A stretch of 64,000 nucleotides of DNA, taken from Nemertoderma westbladi (lineage: Eukaryota > Xenacoelomorpha > Nemertodermatida > Nemertodermatidae). A model generated the notes under the pieces. The model had not been told where the DNA came from. It made no database searches and saw only the letters and a list, made by a program, of their open reading frames with translations. The stretch is taken from contig JAUCBJ010007134.1 in the NCBI GenBank assembly GCA_032718475.1, positions 1 through 64,000 of the forward strand. Direction: 5' to 3'. How positions within the stretch are numbered: position 1 is the stretch's first letter; each line of letters starts with the position of its first letter. Positions 12,213-24,610 of the stretch are shown here, in pieces. The position numbers and the translations under genes are program-made.

Positions 12213-12516
12213 GTGAGTCTGATAATAAAAAGTAAAAAATATAAGTCGTACTGTAAATAAATTATTAACGTGGTCGTTATTAATTAATAATTAAACGTAA
12301 TCTTTTATGTAACAAAATTTATGTAGTTAATTTTTTTTTAAATGTTAATTATGCACAAAATAACTAATTATGTTTAATTTGTTTCGTATTAAAGCACAAT
12401 TCACCTCAGTTAGTGTTATTATATGATTCCATGTTTTTCCATCAGACTTCATCGCTGAAATTCCATTATTTGTCATTCATAGAGTCTCAGATTATCTTTG
12501 CTCTAGACGAATAAAT
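12213..12516. other. non-coding AT-rich spacer
   Basis: Sequence after the SRPRA donor site, presumably intronic. I see no exon. Confidence 0.5.
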
Positions 12517-13692
12517 TTATCGTTTTTTCTTAAACAAAATGTTTCTAAAGGCTTTGCGAAAGTCTCTATTGAATACTGTGTATATGATCGGGTTGAATGC
12601 CGAGTTCACGTAGCCCAACCAGAAAAAAAAGTCCATTAGCTCGGGAACTATGTTGCACGAGGGCCATAAGGTAACCACCGTGTAGGCCGTGAAAAACGGG
12701 AACCAACACACGAAGAATGTCCCCATGACGATGCCGAGGACTATCGTCAGTCGGCGCTCGCGGGCCGCCGTCACGCTGTACCGTGTGTCCCGGGTCCGCG
12801 CGTGGGAGAGAACGATGGCGTTGCGAGTGGGCGACGCGAGGTTGTTGCCTTGCGACAACGACGACGGGGCGTAGTTACTAGCCAACGTCTCTGTCTGTTC
12901 TAACGAAGTCGACGATAAATAATGCGACTCGGAATCTTCGTCGTCGTGTTGATGGTTCGAGGTGACGGATTTGCCGATGAGTTTCATCGCGTTTGATACT
13001 CGACGACGTTTGTTCGCTTGGCGGTGTCGCTGCGCGGCGGTCCGTTTCCGGGCTTCTATGTAGATTTTGGTGTAGAGGGCGAGGAAGATGACGCAGGGCA
13101 AGTAGAAGCTAAAGATGACGCTGTAGTAGACGTAGTTGCCTTCGGGTAGCGGACAACTCTCGGAGGAATCTAGCGAAGTCTTCCACCCGAGGGCCGGAGG
13201 CACCGATATCGCCACCGAGAATAGCCAAACACCCGCGATACTCATCGCGATCTTCTTTGAGGTTCTCTCGTACGCGGTTGGGTGAATCACGCTGAAGTAA
13301 CGATCCAGACTAATAACGCACAGGTTCCATATACTGGCAGTGCAGGCCAACACGTCCACACCCAGCCAGACCTCGCACCAAATCTCGCCGAAGACCCAAC
13401 AATGGAGGAGGTACTTCGCAGTGGTGAACGGGATGACCAGCAGACCTATCATAATGTCGGAGGTCGCCAGGGAAATTAACAGCCGGTTCTGCACGACCTT
13501 GAGCGCCCTGTCCGTAACTATGGCGACGCATACCATCACGTTTCCGAAGACTATAATCACCATGACTACCACGGCGCAAACAGCTATAGTTATGAATCTT
13601 AATCGGCCCCCTGAGTTATTCATGTGGTAGAATGTGCATACATCATCATCATTAGTGTGGCTTGTGTTTATGGCAGGAACCGCGCCTGACAT
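12517..13692 (-). CDS. biogenic-amine-type G-protein-coupled receptor, single exon
   Basis: An intact 391-codon frame encodes a complete class A receptor. Visible landmarks are N51 of TM1, the D79 sodium site in TM2, C106 pairing with C180 in loop 2, D113 in TM3 (the amine counter-ion, 3.32), D130-R131-Y132, S191 and S195 (5.42 and 5.46, catechol contacts), the C329-W330-x-P-F333-F334 amine signature in TM6, W358, Y361 and N367-P368-xx-Y371. The third loop is long (about 100 residues) and the C-tail stops just after helix 8, as in alpha2-adrenergic, D2-like and 5-HT1 receptors. The N-terminus has two N-glycosylation sequons (N9, N25). The start has A at -3. Ligand (dopamine, octopamine, noradrenaline or serotonin) cannot be fixed from sequence; Gi coupling is an inference from the architecture. 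It lies antisense to, and possibly within an intron of, SRPRA. Confidence 0.95.
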   Translation of the reverse strand: MSGAVPAINTSHTNDDDVCTFYHMNNSGGRLRFITIAVCAVVVMVIIVFGNVMVCVAIVTDRALKVVQNRLLISLATSDIMIGLLVIPFTTAKYLLHCWVFGEIWCEVWLGVDVLACTASIWNLCVISLDRYFSVIHPTAYERTSKKIAMSIAGVWLFSVAISVPPALGWKTSLDSSESCPLPEGNYVYYSVIFSFYLPCVIFLALYTKIYIEARKRTAAQRHRQANKRRRVSNAMKLIGKSVTSNHQHDDEDSESHYLSSTSLEQTETLASNYAPSSLSQGNNLASPTRNAIVLSHARTRDTRYSVTAARERRLTIVLGIVMGTFFVCWFPFFTAYTVVTLWPSCNIVPELMDFFFWLGYVNSAFNPIIYTVFNRDFRKAFRNILFKKKR

Positions 13693-14111
13693 ATTTCCTT
13701 TTGTTGTTTATCGTATGGTTTAAATATTTAACTAATAGTTTGTGACAGTAACTTTCCCTCACAAGATTGCGTCACACCGAGCCGTCAATAAGCGGTTGCC
13801 TTCGTTAATTCTGATACTTATTGACAAATAATTTGAGCGAATATATCAGTAACAACTCCTGTAGTTTCCGTCTTCTTATTCAAATACAATATGAAAAATA
13901 TTATTTTACAATTAATTGAACCAAAACTTAAATTTCGAGGTGAGGAATTAATTAGGGAAAGCTAGTATTTTATGAAGGTCATTTAACTGTAATTGGTAGG
14001 AAGTCCTCCATTAATAATAATATCTCACCTATTGAATAATTTATTCGATTATTTGCTTAGCTGCATCATCTTGTGTCTTTAATACGTCATCAGTAGTTCT
14101 AAGCGGGTAGT
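13693..14111. other. GPCR 5' flank, non-coding
   Basis: AT-rich upstream sequence of the receptor. I see no TATA box with confidence and no other gene. Confidence 0.4.
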
Positions 14112-17043
14112 AGGAGCGGGATCCATAGTACATCTAGTGGATGCGGGATCCATAGTACATCTAGTGGATGCGGGATCCATAGTACATCTAGTGGAAGCGG
14201 GATCCATAGTACATGTAATGGAAGTGGGATCCATAGTACATGTATTAGAAGCGGGATCCATAGTACATGTATTAGAAGCGGGATCCATAGTACATGTAAT
14301 GGAAGTGGGATCCATAGTACATGTAATGGAAGCGGGATCCATAGTACATATAGTGGAAGCGGGATCCATAGTACATGTAATGGAAGCGGGATCCATAGTA
14401 CATCTAGTGGAAGCGGGATCCATAGTACATGTAATGGAAGTGGGATCCATAGTACATGTAATGGAAGTGGGATCCATAGTACATCTAGTGGAAGCGGGAT
14501 CCATAGTACATGTTGTGGAAGCGGGATCCATAGTACATGTAATGGAAGTGGGATCCATAGTACATGTATTAGAAGCGGGATCCATAGTACATGTATTAGA
14601 AGCGGGATCCATAGTACATGTAATGGAAGTGGGATCCATAGTACATGTAATGGAAGCGGGATCCATAGTACATATAGTGGAAGCGGGATCCATAGTACAT
14701 GTAATGGAAGCGGGATCCATAGTACATCTAGTGGAAGCGGGATCCATAGTACATGTAATGGAAGTGGGATCCATAGTACATGTAATGGAAGTGGGATCCA
14801 TAGTACATCTAGTGGAAGCGGGATCCATAGTACATGTTGTGGAAGCGGGATCCATAGTACATGTAATGGAAGTGGGATCCATAGTACATGTATTAGAAGC
14901 GGGATCCATAGTACATGTATTAGAAGCGAGATCCATAGTACATGTAGTGGAAGCGGGATCCATAGTACATGTAATGGAAGTGGGATCCATAGTACATGTA
15001 ATGGAAGCGGGATCCATAGTACATATAGTGGAAGCGGGATCCATAGTACATGTAATGGAAGCGGGATCCATAGTACATCTAGTGGAAGCGGGATCCATAG
15101 TACATGTAATGGAAGTGGGATCCATTGTACATGTAATGGAAGCGGGATCCATAGTACATATAGTGGAAGCGGGATCCATAGCACATGTAATGGAAGTGGG
15201 ATCCATAGTACATCTAGTGGAAGCGGGATCCATAGTACATGTAATGGAAGTGGGATCCATAGTACATGTAATGGAAGTGGGATCCATAGTACATGTAATG
15301 GAAGTGGGATCCATAGTACATCTAGTGGAAGCGGGATCCATAGTACATGTAATGGAAGCGGGATCCATAGTACATGTAATGGAAGTGGGATCCATAGTAC
15401 ATGTATTAGAAGCGGGATCCATAGTACATGTAATGGAAGCGGGATCCATAGTACATCTAGTGGAAGCGGGATCCATAGTACATGTAATGGAAGTGGGATC
15501 CATAGTACATCTAGTGGAAGCGGGATCCATAGTACATGTATTGGAAGCGGGATCCATAGTACATGTAATGGAAGCGGGATCCATTGTACAGTGGAAGTGG
15601 GATCCATAGTATATGTATTGGAAGCGGGATCCATAGTACATGTAGTGGAAGTGGGATCCATAGTATATGTAATGGAAACGGGATCCATAGTACATGTAGT
15701 GGAAGTGGGATCCATAGTATATGTAATGGAAACGGGATCCATAGTACATGTAGTGGAAGTGGGATCCATAGTACATGTAGTGGAAGTGGGATCCATAGTA
15801 CATGTAGTGGAAGCGGGATCCATAGTACATGTATTGGAAGCGGGATCCATAGTACATATAGTGGAAGCGGGATCCATAGTACATGTAATGGAAGCGGGAT
15901 CCATAGTACATCTAGTGGAAGCGGGATCCATAGTACATGTAATGGAAGTGGGATCCATTGTACATGTAATGGAAGCGGGATCCATAGTACATATAGTGGA
16001 AGCGGGATCCATAGCACATGTAGTGGAAGCGGGATCCATAGTACATGTAGTGGAAGTGGGATCCATAGTATATATAGTGGAAGCGGGATCCATAGTACAT
16101 GTAATGGAAGTGGGATCCATAGTATATATAATGGAAGCGGGATCCATAGTACATGTAGTGGAAGTGGGATCCATAGTATATGTAATGGAAACGGGATCCA
16201 TAGTACATGTAGTGGAAGCGGGATCCATAGTACATGTATTGGAAGCGGGATCCATAGTACATGTAGTGGAAGCGGGATCCATAGTACATGTATTGGAAGC
16301 GGGATCCATAGTACATGTAGTGGAAGTGGGATCCATAGTACATGTAATGGAAGCGGGATCCATAGTACATGTAATGGAAGCGGGATCCATAGTACATGTA
16401 GTGGAAGTGGGATCCATAGTATATGTAATGGAAACGGGATCCATAGTACATGTAGTGGAAGTGGGGTCCATAGTACATGTAGTGGAAGCGGGATCCATAG
16501 TACATGTAGTGGAAGTGGGATCCATAGTACATGTAGTGGAAGTGGGATCCATAGTACATGTAGTGGAAGCGGGATCCATAGTACATGTATTGGAAGCGGG
16601 ATCCATAGTACATGTATTGGAAGCGGGATCCATAGTACATATAATGGAAGCGGGATCCATAGTACATGTAATGGAAGCGGGATCCATAGTACATGTAGTG
16701 GAAGCGGGATCCATAGTACATGTAGTGGAAGTGGGATCCATAGTAGATGTAGTGGAAGTGGGATCCATAGTACATGTAGTGGAAGCGAGATCCATAGTAC
16801 ATGTAGTGGAAGCGGGATCCATAGTACATGTAATGGAAGCGGGATCCATAGTATATGTAATGGAAGCGGGATCCATAGTACATGTAGTGGAAGCGGGATC
16901 CATAGTACATGTAATGGAAGCGGGATCCATAGTACATGTAATGGAAGCGGGATCCATAGTACATGTAGTGGAAGCGGGATCCATAGTACATGTAGTGGAA
17001 GTGGGATCCATAGTATATGTGCATAGCACATGTAATGGAAGCG
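14112..17043. repeat. 27-bp satellite with 324-bp higher-order repeat
   Basis: About 108 units of 27 bp, each containing GCGGGATCCATAGTACAT or its GTGGGATCC variant, so nearly every unit carries a BamHI site. The variable positions fall just after GTACAT (GTAATG, CTAGTG, GTATTA, GTAGTG, ATAGTG). In the left half the variants recur in the same order every 12 units: the rare GTTGTGG variant is at 14511 and again at 14835, exactly 324 bp apart. The period is divisible by three, so several frames on both strands are open for hundreds of codons. They encode only 9-residue repeats and are artefacts. The right half uses a different mix of variants. Confidence 0.97.
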
Positions 17044-18199
17044 GCAATGCGGGTTATTTGGCACTCCGATTGAAAGAAACACTTAAGAATAAAAGCTTTG
17101 TAACTGAGGCTGCCTTTTGCATTAAATTAGTTACATGGCTGTTAGATGATTCGCAATGAATTGAGGCGTGCTAACTGTGGGTGTGGCAGTATGGCGTACG
17201 AACTTGTACGGCGTCAAAATTACTCGATAACTCACAATTGTCTAAGATTTCCATTATAAATTAAAGTGAAATTACATGACAAATATTGTGTGTATTTAAA
17301 ATTAATCATGTAATTCCCTATTTTTGTATGTAAGTATTTTATTTTGATTGTAATGCCTTCTTTACTTCAGTAGAGGTAAGAATCTAAAAGTCAAAATATA
17401 AATAGCGAAATTGTTAAATATTAGGAATTGTAGGCATCGCCCAGTGATATAATAACTGCAACCTAATGTTAATGAGCAACATACTGCCCTGTGATATGAT
17501 ATCAATCTAAATGGTTTAAGTGAACGAGAGGGAAATTCAAACTGATTAGATTAGATTAGATATATAATTATATAATTATAATACTTGTCTTAGGGTTATA
17601 TGTGTTGGGTCGAACTATCGGTATGTAACTCTCAGTGTCAGTCAGTATGTTTACTATGTGGCAATAATAATTAATTATCCTGCTAAGTATTTGTTTTTAT
17701 ATATATCAACACATCATGGCGCAGTGTGTAGGATCACACATGACCCTGTTGCCTGTTCCCTCGCAACGCTCTTGTGCTCTCATCCACATTTCTATATATA
17801 TGTAATATTTATTGTCGGGATTAAACTAAAGTAAATAGAATAGCGCACCCATCTATAAGATGACATAAATAAGTATCAATTTAAATTGTAAATAACTAGA
17901 TAAGTTGTTATAACAAGAAATATAATATTTAAGTAATCTGTGCATAATAACAACGTTTATGGAGTGTAGACTACAAATAGAAAACGAAAATATATATAAA
18001 TAAGAAAAGTAAATAAATATATTTTGATGTAATTTAGAGCCATTTATGTACGTCTGAAGGTGCTTGAGCACCTTGTGAACAAAAGCATTATAGGCGCGAA
18101 AATATTGATCTATTTTATCTATGGGCGCAACAGTCAACCGAATTTTGCCGCCATACCTCCATACACACATGTACAATATATAATTGACATGCTGAATTT
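17044..18199. other. non-coding AT-rich spacer
   Basis: Over 1 kb of AT-rich sequence with short GATTAGATTAGATATATAAT-type simple sequence near 17555. I see no gene. The minus-strand open frame at 17853-18176 has no recognisable content. Confidence 0.5.
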
Positions 18200-18480
18200 A
18201 GCCAACTTTATTAAGAATGATTTACAGGCTTATCGACAAAATTGCATCGCCACAGCTACTTATCACCCATGATTTTTGCGATATAATCCGCATCTTCAAA
18301 AAGCAATGCCCAGTGTTCTCTAAGAGACGTAAAATCATGTGCTGCCCATCATGCTTCTTTTCTCCGCCAACAACCAAGAATGCGTACTGGCTGGTCCTCA
18401 CGACGAAAGCAATGGCCTGGGTTGCTGGGGCGGCTCTGTTCAAGTGTCAAGCTTTGGGGGGAGTAATGAAACCGCTCCAA
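18200..18480 (-). pseudogene. LINE ORF2 C-terminal fragment, second copy
   Basis: This is homologous to the fragment at 145-330: both contain the minus-strand series encoding MGD followed by LWRCNFVDKP and a stop (here MGDK then an in-frame stop). The shared plus-strand text CACCCATGA and AAAATTGCA can be seen by eye. The frame is broken by indels and a stop. Upstream on the minus strand a GHCFRREDQPV series fits the finger-like region that precedes the end of such ORF2 proteins. It abuts the 5' side of the CR1-like LINE. Confidence 0.6.
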
Positions 18481-18645
18481 TGCTGTATACAGTTCGACGG
18501 TACTTGACTACATGATATTGGTTCTATCTTGTCTGTAATACAACCTGCCATAATCTGCTTTAATTTATTTTTATCACGGATAATTATTGAAAACGACGAA
18601 CATCGAATATTATTAAGACAATTATTATTGCTAGAAATATTGGCG

Positions 18646-19962
18646 ATGTCAAATATCGGGCGTCGTAGCTCTACGGCTGGTTCTGTTGGAAATAGTCCCC
18701 GTCAGAGCGGCGGCAGCCTTACCGGGAAGGCGACGACGAAAAAACAAGGGAAGAATTCGGGCCCTCTGCAGACAGGCGCTGGGCTGAATAAATGTCCACG
18801 CCATGACACTTATTCCGCGGCGCAACCAACGGACAAAAACCGCGATGATGGTCAAAACGAGATAGAGGTTGAATGCTCCGGCAGCAGGTGTAATGTAGCG
18901 ATGGTATGCATAGTAAAAGATGACACAGACTTTGGTCAGGTCGACTTTTACTGTGGCAAATGCGTCGCCAAAAACTTATCAAAAGTTTCTAACGACGTAA
19001 ATAAGATGGAAGCACGCTTAGAAGAAAAATTAAACTCTCAATGCTGATCTTAAGAGTTTGATTCAGTTCCACGACGATCGGTGTCACAAGGTATTAAGAT
19101 CATTACGATCTGATCACGACGATCACGTAGAGGAGAGTGCAACCAAAGCAGATAATATCGAAACGCAAATAGATGCACTTCGGGAGACGTTCGAAGCTCA
19201 ACGAGAACGAGAGGATCATTCAACTGGAGGACAGGGTGACGATAACGAAGAATGGCAACAACCAAACACTCGGCGCAATCGTCGGAATCGCCTTCATCGT
19301 GAACCGCTGGCGCAAAGCGTTTCAAACCAAACCATTGCGTCTTCCAATGTTGCACTGTTGGCACGGCAACTAAAGGGAGAAGAGGGGCAACGCGATAAAC
19401 GTAAAAATAATATTAAAATATCTGGTCTCCCAAACAATTCGGACGATGATTTGGACAACGTTATTTCGGTGGCAAACGAACTGGGATTTCCCTATCCAAG
19501 TCCGATGTATCTGCTATGAGAGTTGGAACACTTCGCGACGATAGGCCACAGCCGATAGTCGCCACCGTTCCATCTGCTGAAAGGATCCAGCTACTACAAA
19601 ATGCGCGAAATCTACGTAGCTCACAGCGCTTTCAGGGAGTCTATATTTCTCCAGATTATACGCCCGCTGAGAGTCGACTTCAGTTTCAGTTACGTCAGGA
19701 ACGTCGGGAACGGCAATCTACAGAACCAAATACAAAATGGATAATCTACCGAGGCGATGTAATAGATGCCGCCACGATATCGAATCGTGGTTCTCATCGC
19801 GTACCTACCGTGGTCGATACTAGCGTGCCTAATACACACTCAGCGCGAACGTTTTACAGATCGAATGGCCCCGCATCTAATCGACAGAATGACAATGACG
19901 ATCACCAATTGAGCGTGTCCTTCATTCCCCCCACTCAACTGGATGAGGGACAGTCAGATTGA
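18646..19962 (+). pseudogene. LINE ORF1 protein, two frameshifts
   Basis: Segment 1 (18646-19047) begins MSNIGRRSS, has a basic Ser/Gly-rich stretch, then a Cys-rich finger (C-x4-C, later C-x2-C within a FYCGKCV motif) resembling the half-PHD finger of CR1-type ORF1 proteins, then a coiled coil. A +1 shift at about 19043 leads to segment 2 (to about 19500), with a long charged coiled coil and an RRM-like KNNIKISGLP strand. A second shift near 19495 leads to segment 3, which contains the IVATVPSAER and ISPDYTPAESR motifs of the L1-ORF1-like RNA-binding fold. Such proteins coat the LINE RNA and act as nucleic-acid chaperones. The final TGA (19960-19962) is in the same frame as ORF2. Confidence 0.8.
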
Positions 19963-19965
19963 CTA

Positions 19966-22900
19966 TTGCAATACACAATACCAGTAACGGTTGCTGCTTG
20001 GTCCCCCGCACCCATAACCGTCGCTGCTGGGTCCCCTGCACCCACTACCGTCGCTGCTGGGTCCCCCGCACCCATAACCGTCGCTGGTGGGTCCCCCGCA
20101 CTCACAACCGTCGCTGCTGGCTCCCCCGCACCCACAACCGTCGCTGCTGCTTCCCCCGCACCCACAACCGTCGCTGCTGGGTCCCTCGAATCCACAGCCA
20201 TCGCTGCTGGGTCCCCGGCACCCATAACCGTCGCTGCTGGGTCCCCCGCACCCACAACCGTCGCTGCTGGATCCCCCGCACCCACAATCGTCGCTGCTGC
20301 GTCCCCCGCACCCACAACCGTCGCTGCTAGGTCCCTCGAATCCACAGCCATCGCAGCTGGGTCCCCCGCACCCACAACCATTGCTGCTGGGTCCCGCGCA
20401 CCCACAACCGTCGCTGCTGGGTCCCTCACACCCACAACCGTCGCTGCTGCGTCCCCCGCACCCACAACCGTCGCTGCTGGGTCCCTCGAATCCACAGCCA
20501 TCGCAGCTGGGTCCCCCGCACCCACAACCGTTGCTGCTGGGTCCTGCGCACCCACAACCGTTGCTGCTGGGTCCTCTGCACCCACAACCGTCGCTGCTGG
20601 GTCCCTCGCAGCCGCAACCGTCGCTGCTAGGTCCCTTGAATCCACAACCGTCGCTGCTGGGTCTCTCGCACCCACAACCGTTGCTGCTGGGTCCCCCGCA
20701 CCCACTACCGTCGCTGCTGGATCCCCTGCACCCACAACCATCACTGCTGGGTCCCCCGCACCCACAACCGTCGCTGCTGGGTCCCCTGCACCCACTACCG
20801 TCGCCGCTGGGTCCCCCGCACCCACAACCGTCGCTGCTGGGTCCCCCGCACCCACAACCGTCGCTGCTGCGTCCCCCGCACCCACAACCGTCGCTGCTGG
20901 GTCCCTCGAATCCACAGCCATCGCTGCTGGGTCCCCCGCACCAATAACCGTCACTGCTGGGTCCCCCGCACCCACAACCGTCGCTGCTGCGTCCCCCGCA
21001 CCCACAACCGTCGCTGCTGGGTCCCTCGAATCCACAGCCATCGCAGCTGGGTCCCCCGCACCCACAACCGTTGCTGCTGGGTCCTGCGCACCCACAACCG
21101 TTGCTGCTGGGTCCTCTGCACCCACAACCGTCGCTGCTGGGTCCCTCGCAGCCACAACCATCGCTGCTAGGTCCCTTGAATTCACAACCGTCGCTGCTGG
21201 GTCTCTCGCACCCACAACCGTTGCTGCTGGGTCCCCCGCACCCAATACCGTCGCTGCTGGATCCCCTGCACCCACAACCATCACTGCTGGGTCCCCCGCA
21301 CCCACAACCGTCGCTGCTGGGTCCCCTGCACCCACTACCGTCGCTGCTGGGTCCCCCGCACCCACAACCGTCGCTGCAGGGTCCCTCGCATCCACAACAG
21401 TCGCTGCTGGGTACCACTCACCCACACATGTTGCTGTTGGGTCCACAACCGCATCTAATTCAACCACTGCCATCCCAACTCTGTTGTTATACAACGCTCG
21501 TAGCCTTCTAAATCTACACAGGCGATGCAAACTGGCAAATTCAATTCTGATCCGAGACTACAATATAATATGCATAACTGAAACTTGGCTTACTCCTGAG
21601 ATACTCGATAGCGAATTATTCCTCACTGGTTACAACTTAATACGTACGGAGCGTAGCTCAAAATTTGATTGTATCTCAACACATGGAGGTGTCCTTATTG
21701 CTCTACAAAATGGAATTAATTACACGCCAGAATATATTAATGGTGCTTCTGATAGATTATCAAGTTCAGTTACTGCCTGTTTGTGCAATATTAACGGTTT
21801 AACATATTTACTTGTATGTATATACAACCCACCTGACAAAAGCCCATACCGCTTAGAAGTTGCTGATTTTTACAAATTACTAGACTACATAATAACATTT
21901 AAGGATCACGTTGACGACGTGATCATATGTGGGGATATTAATCTGCCTTCTGTAGATTGGGAGTCTCACTTTTCTACAGATAACTACGAGAAGGACATTT
22001 TATACGCTATTGACAAACACAACTTTAAACAACACATAAATTTTCCAACACGGGGAGCTAATACGCTTGACGTTTTCATATCATTAACAGACAATACAAT
22101 TCTCAACATTGAGATTGACTACAACCTATCTAGACAATTACAGGCAGTTGAAATCAAGTCAGACCACGACCCTGTCCTGGTTATTTTAAACTCACAATGT
22201 AATGCTGCAAAGCAAACACGGCAGACGATCCAGTCCAATCCCTTGTTGCATTATAGTTTTTGTAAAATAGATACACTGAAGGCAACCCAGATTTGTAAAT
22301 CTCGGCCATTTGACGAAAAATCGTACAATATGACCGATTGTGAGGATCTAGTTAATAAATGGTATCAATGGCTGAATAATGTTATCGACAACTGTGTTCC
22401 TAAACGAACAGTGCATCGTGCCTCGCAACCACCATGGGTGACACAAAAAACCTCACATAAGTTAAATAAATTACACACTCTCCAGCGTAAAATTGCTTCA
22501 AAGATATCGCCAACATTAAACCTTCAGGTTAAGATGGAAAGGTTACAGGAAGAAGTTGAAAATGATATTTTAGCTGACCAAACAAAGTACGAGATGCAGC
22601 TAGCGGACACCCGTTCAATGAAACATCTCTTCAAATATTTCAAAAGCCTACGGAGGTCTTGTTCACTGCCACCAGTAGTACAATACGAGAATCGTACGGC
22701 ATCCACTCATGAGGATCAGGCTAATCTATTTAACGAGTTCTTCCATTCCGTTTTTAAATCCCCGCGAATACCTACTAGCGATATACAACCACCACTTAAC
22801 GACACAAACTCTGAAAGCTTGAACACGACACACGACTACGACGTGTCAGTTGACACAGTGGAGAATATACTTACGTCTTTAGATGCTACGAAATCTCGTG

Positions 22901-24359
22901 GACCAGACAATATTCCACCTTCATTATTTAAATCCCTCGCAAAAGTACTAGCACCCTCAATGTCATTCCTATTCGGGAGGCTGAAAAAAAAAAACCACTT
23001 CCCCGTAGCATGGAAGCATGCACTAATAAATCCTCAACATAAAAAAGGTAGTAGAATCAAGGTAATCTTATACCGGCCAATATCTCTCTTAGCGATTCCT
23101 GGAAAAGTATTTGAGCGTTGCATCTTTATCCCCATCTACGAACAAGTACGTAGTAGGTTACACGACGCACAACATGGATTTAGGAAGTCAAGATCAACGA
23201 TCACACAATTACTTACATTTCTAGACAATGTCTACAAGGGTACGGATAATGGCCAATTGACAGTAGAAGTAATATACTTAGATTTCCAGAAAGCGTTCGA
23301 CTCTGTCAGCCACGAATCCGTTCTGCGAAAATTATGGATAATGGGGGTCCGCGGAAATCTCTGGTATATCCTCCGGAGCTACCTAGCAGGAAGAACACAG
23401 TCAGTAAAAGTCGGAAACGCGAAGTCAACTCCCCGATCTGTCGACAGTGGCATGGCTCAGGGGTCCCTATTGGGACCACTATTCTTTGTTGTTGAGAGCA
23501 ATGATCTCCCAGAAGTTTGTCATGTCAGCATACCATTTCTCCTCGCAGACGATTGCAAATTATTATCAGTATCACATGTCGATTCCATCATCAACACACA
23601 ATTAGATATTGACCGACTTGTGACATGGGGTCTCGAGGCTGGACTAGATTTTAATGAACCGAAATGCAAGCAAATAGTCTTCAAAGGCGACATAGAAGCT
23701 CGGTCATTGTACTCAAGGACTATATCTCGAGTCGATACAGAGAAGGATTTAGGAATAACCATAACATCAAATTTATCATGGACCGCCCACATTAAGGACA
23801 AATGCAGTAAAGCAAATAGAACATTATACCTGATCCGAAGAAGCAGTTCTTTTCGCGCGCACACAAACTCGAGTCCATCCAGCGGAGAGCAACAATCTGG
23901 ATTATTGGTAATGACGATCACACCTACAAGGAGAGACTCATAATACTAAACATTCTACCGATCTCATTATACTTACAATTATCCGACCAACTAACCTTGT
24001 CAAAGATAATAAATAATAAATACGACATTGACTGGTCGCCACATCTAAAGATGAAGCAAACAAACCTCAGAAGAAACACTCGTAGCGCTAACCGACCCTC
24101 GTTTGATCTCACACACCCCCTAAAGTGCATATCAAAGCAAAATTTCTGGTTTCGCGCACCACAATTGGCAAATCAGCTTCCCCTTCAGACAGAGTATTTT
24201 AATCACGTTGGTTTAAAGGCGCGCCTATTGAATCTGTTCTGGGCCCACTTTCACCAACATTACGATGTTGACATCACTTGCAGTTGGAAAATTAACTGTG
24301 ACTGTACACAGATGAACTGCAACCTCCGAATATTGAACCTTAACAACTTACTCACTTGA
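19966..24359 (+). pseudogene. LINE ORF2 (endonuclease-reverse transcriptase), one frameshift
   Basis: The frame is open from 19966 to about 23868. About 480 residues of Thr/Ala/Pro-rich repeat come first, then an apurinic-type endonuclease (about 21480-22180) with NARSL, CITETWL, GDINLPSVDW and SDHDPV motifs. The reverse transcriptase (about 22890-23680) follows, with GPDNIPP, YRPISLL, HGFRKSRST, LDFQKAFDSV, QGSLLGPLF and the catalytic box, which reads LLADD instead of the usual F/YADD. A one-base shift near 23868 moves the frame; the C-terminal LESIQRRAT...YKERL region typical of CR1/L2 elements then continues to a TGA at 24357-24359. The enzyme nicks target DNA and copies the element RNA in place. 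The in-frame minisatellite extends what would be a much shorter N-terminus. Confidence 0.9.
19989..21430. repeat. 30-bp coding minisatellite with 540-bp higher-order repeat
   Basis: About 48 units of 30 bp (typical core ACAACCGTCGCTGCTGGGTC) encode a ten-residue repeat, PTTVAAGSPA, in the frame of ORF2. The stretch beginning at 20461 is repeated almost exactly from 21001, giving a higher-order period of 540 bp (18 units). Length variation in multiples of 30 would never break the reading frame. Long antisense and other-frame ORFs across it are artefacts. Confidence 0.95.
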
Positions 24360-24414
24360 TTTTATTACTTGCTAAAATATTATATTTTTATCACCTGCTG
24401 TACCTTCTGTTGAT

Positions 24415-24610
24415 GTATATATATTTTCATCACTTGCTCTGTTGCTGTATTTATAATTTTATCACTTGCTGTATATATACCTGCTGTTGCTGTATATATA
24501 TTTTTATCACTTGCTGTATATATATTTTTATCACTTGCTGTATATATATTTTTATCACTTGCTGTATATATATTTTTATCACTTGCTGTATACATATATT
24601 TTTTATTTAT
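24415..24610. repeat. 24-bp repeat in LINE 3' UTR
   Basis: Five near-perfect copies of TTTTTATCACTTGCTGTATA plus ATAT lie between about 24480 and 24600, with degenerate copies before them. They sit between the ORF2 stop and the (AAT)n tail. The unit is AT-rich and non-coding. Confidence 0.85.

Noticed and set aside
12689-13630. Plus-strand ORFs of 61-96 codons
   Set aside because: Antisense to the intact GPCR frame.
14079-17159. Several 370-980 codon ORFs on both strands
   Set aside because: They are by-products of a 27-bp repeat whose length is divisible by three; no non-repeat domain is attached.
19935-21530. Antisense ORFs rich in Gly-Cys or Asp-Pro-Ala repeats
   Set aside because: Shadows of the 30-bp minisatellite, whose sense frame belongs to the LINE ORF2.
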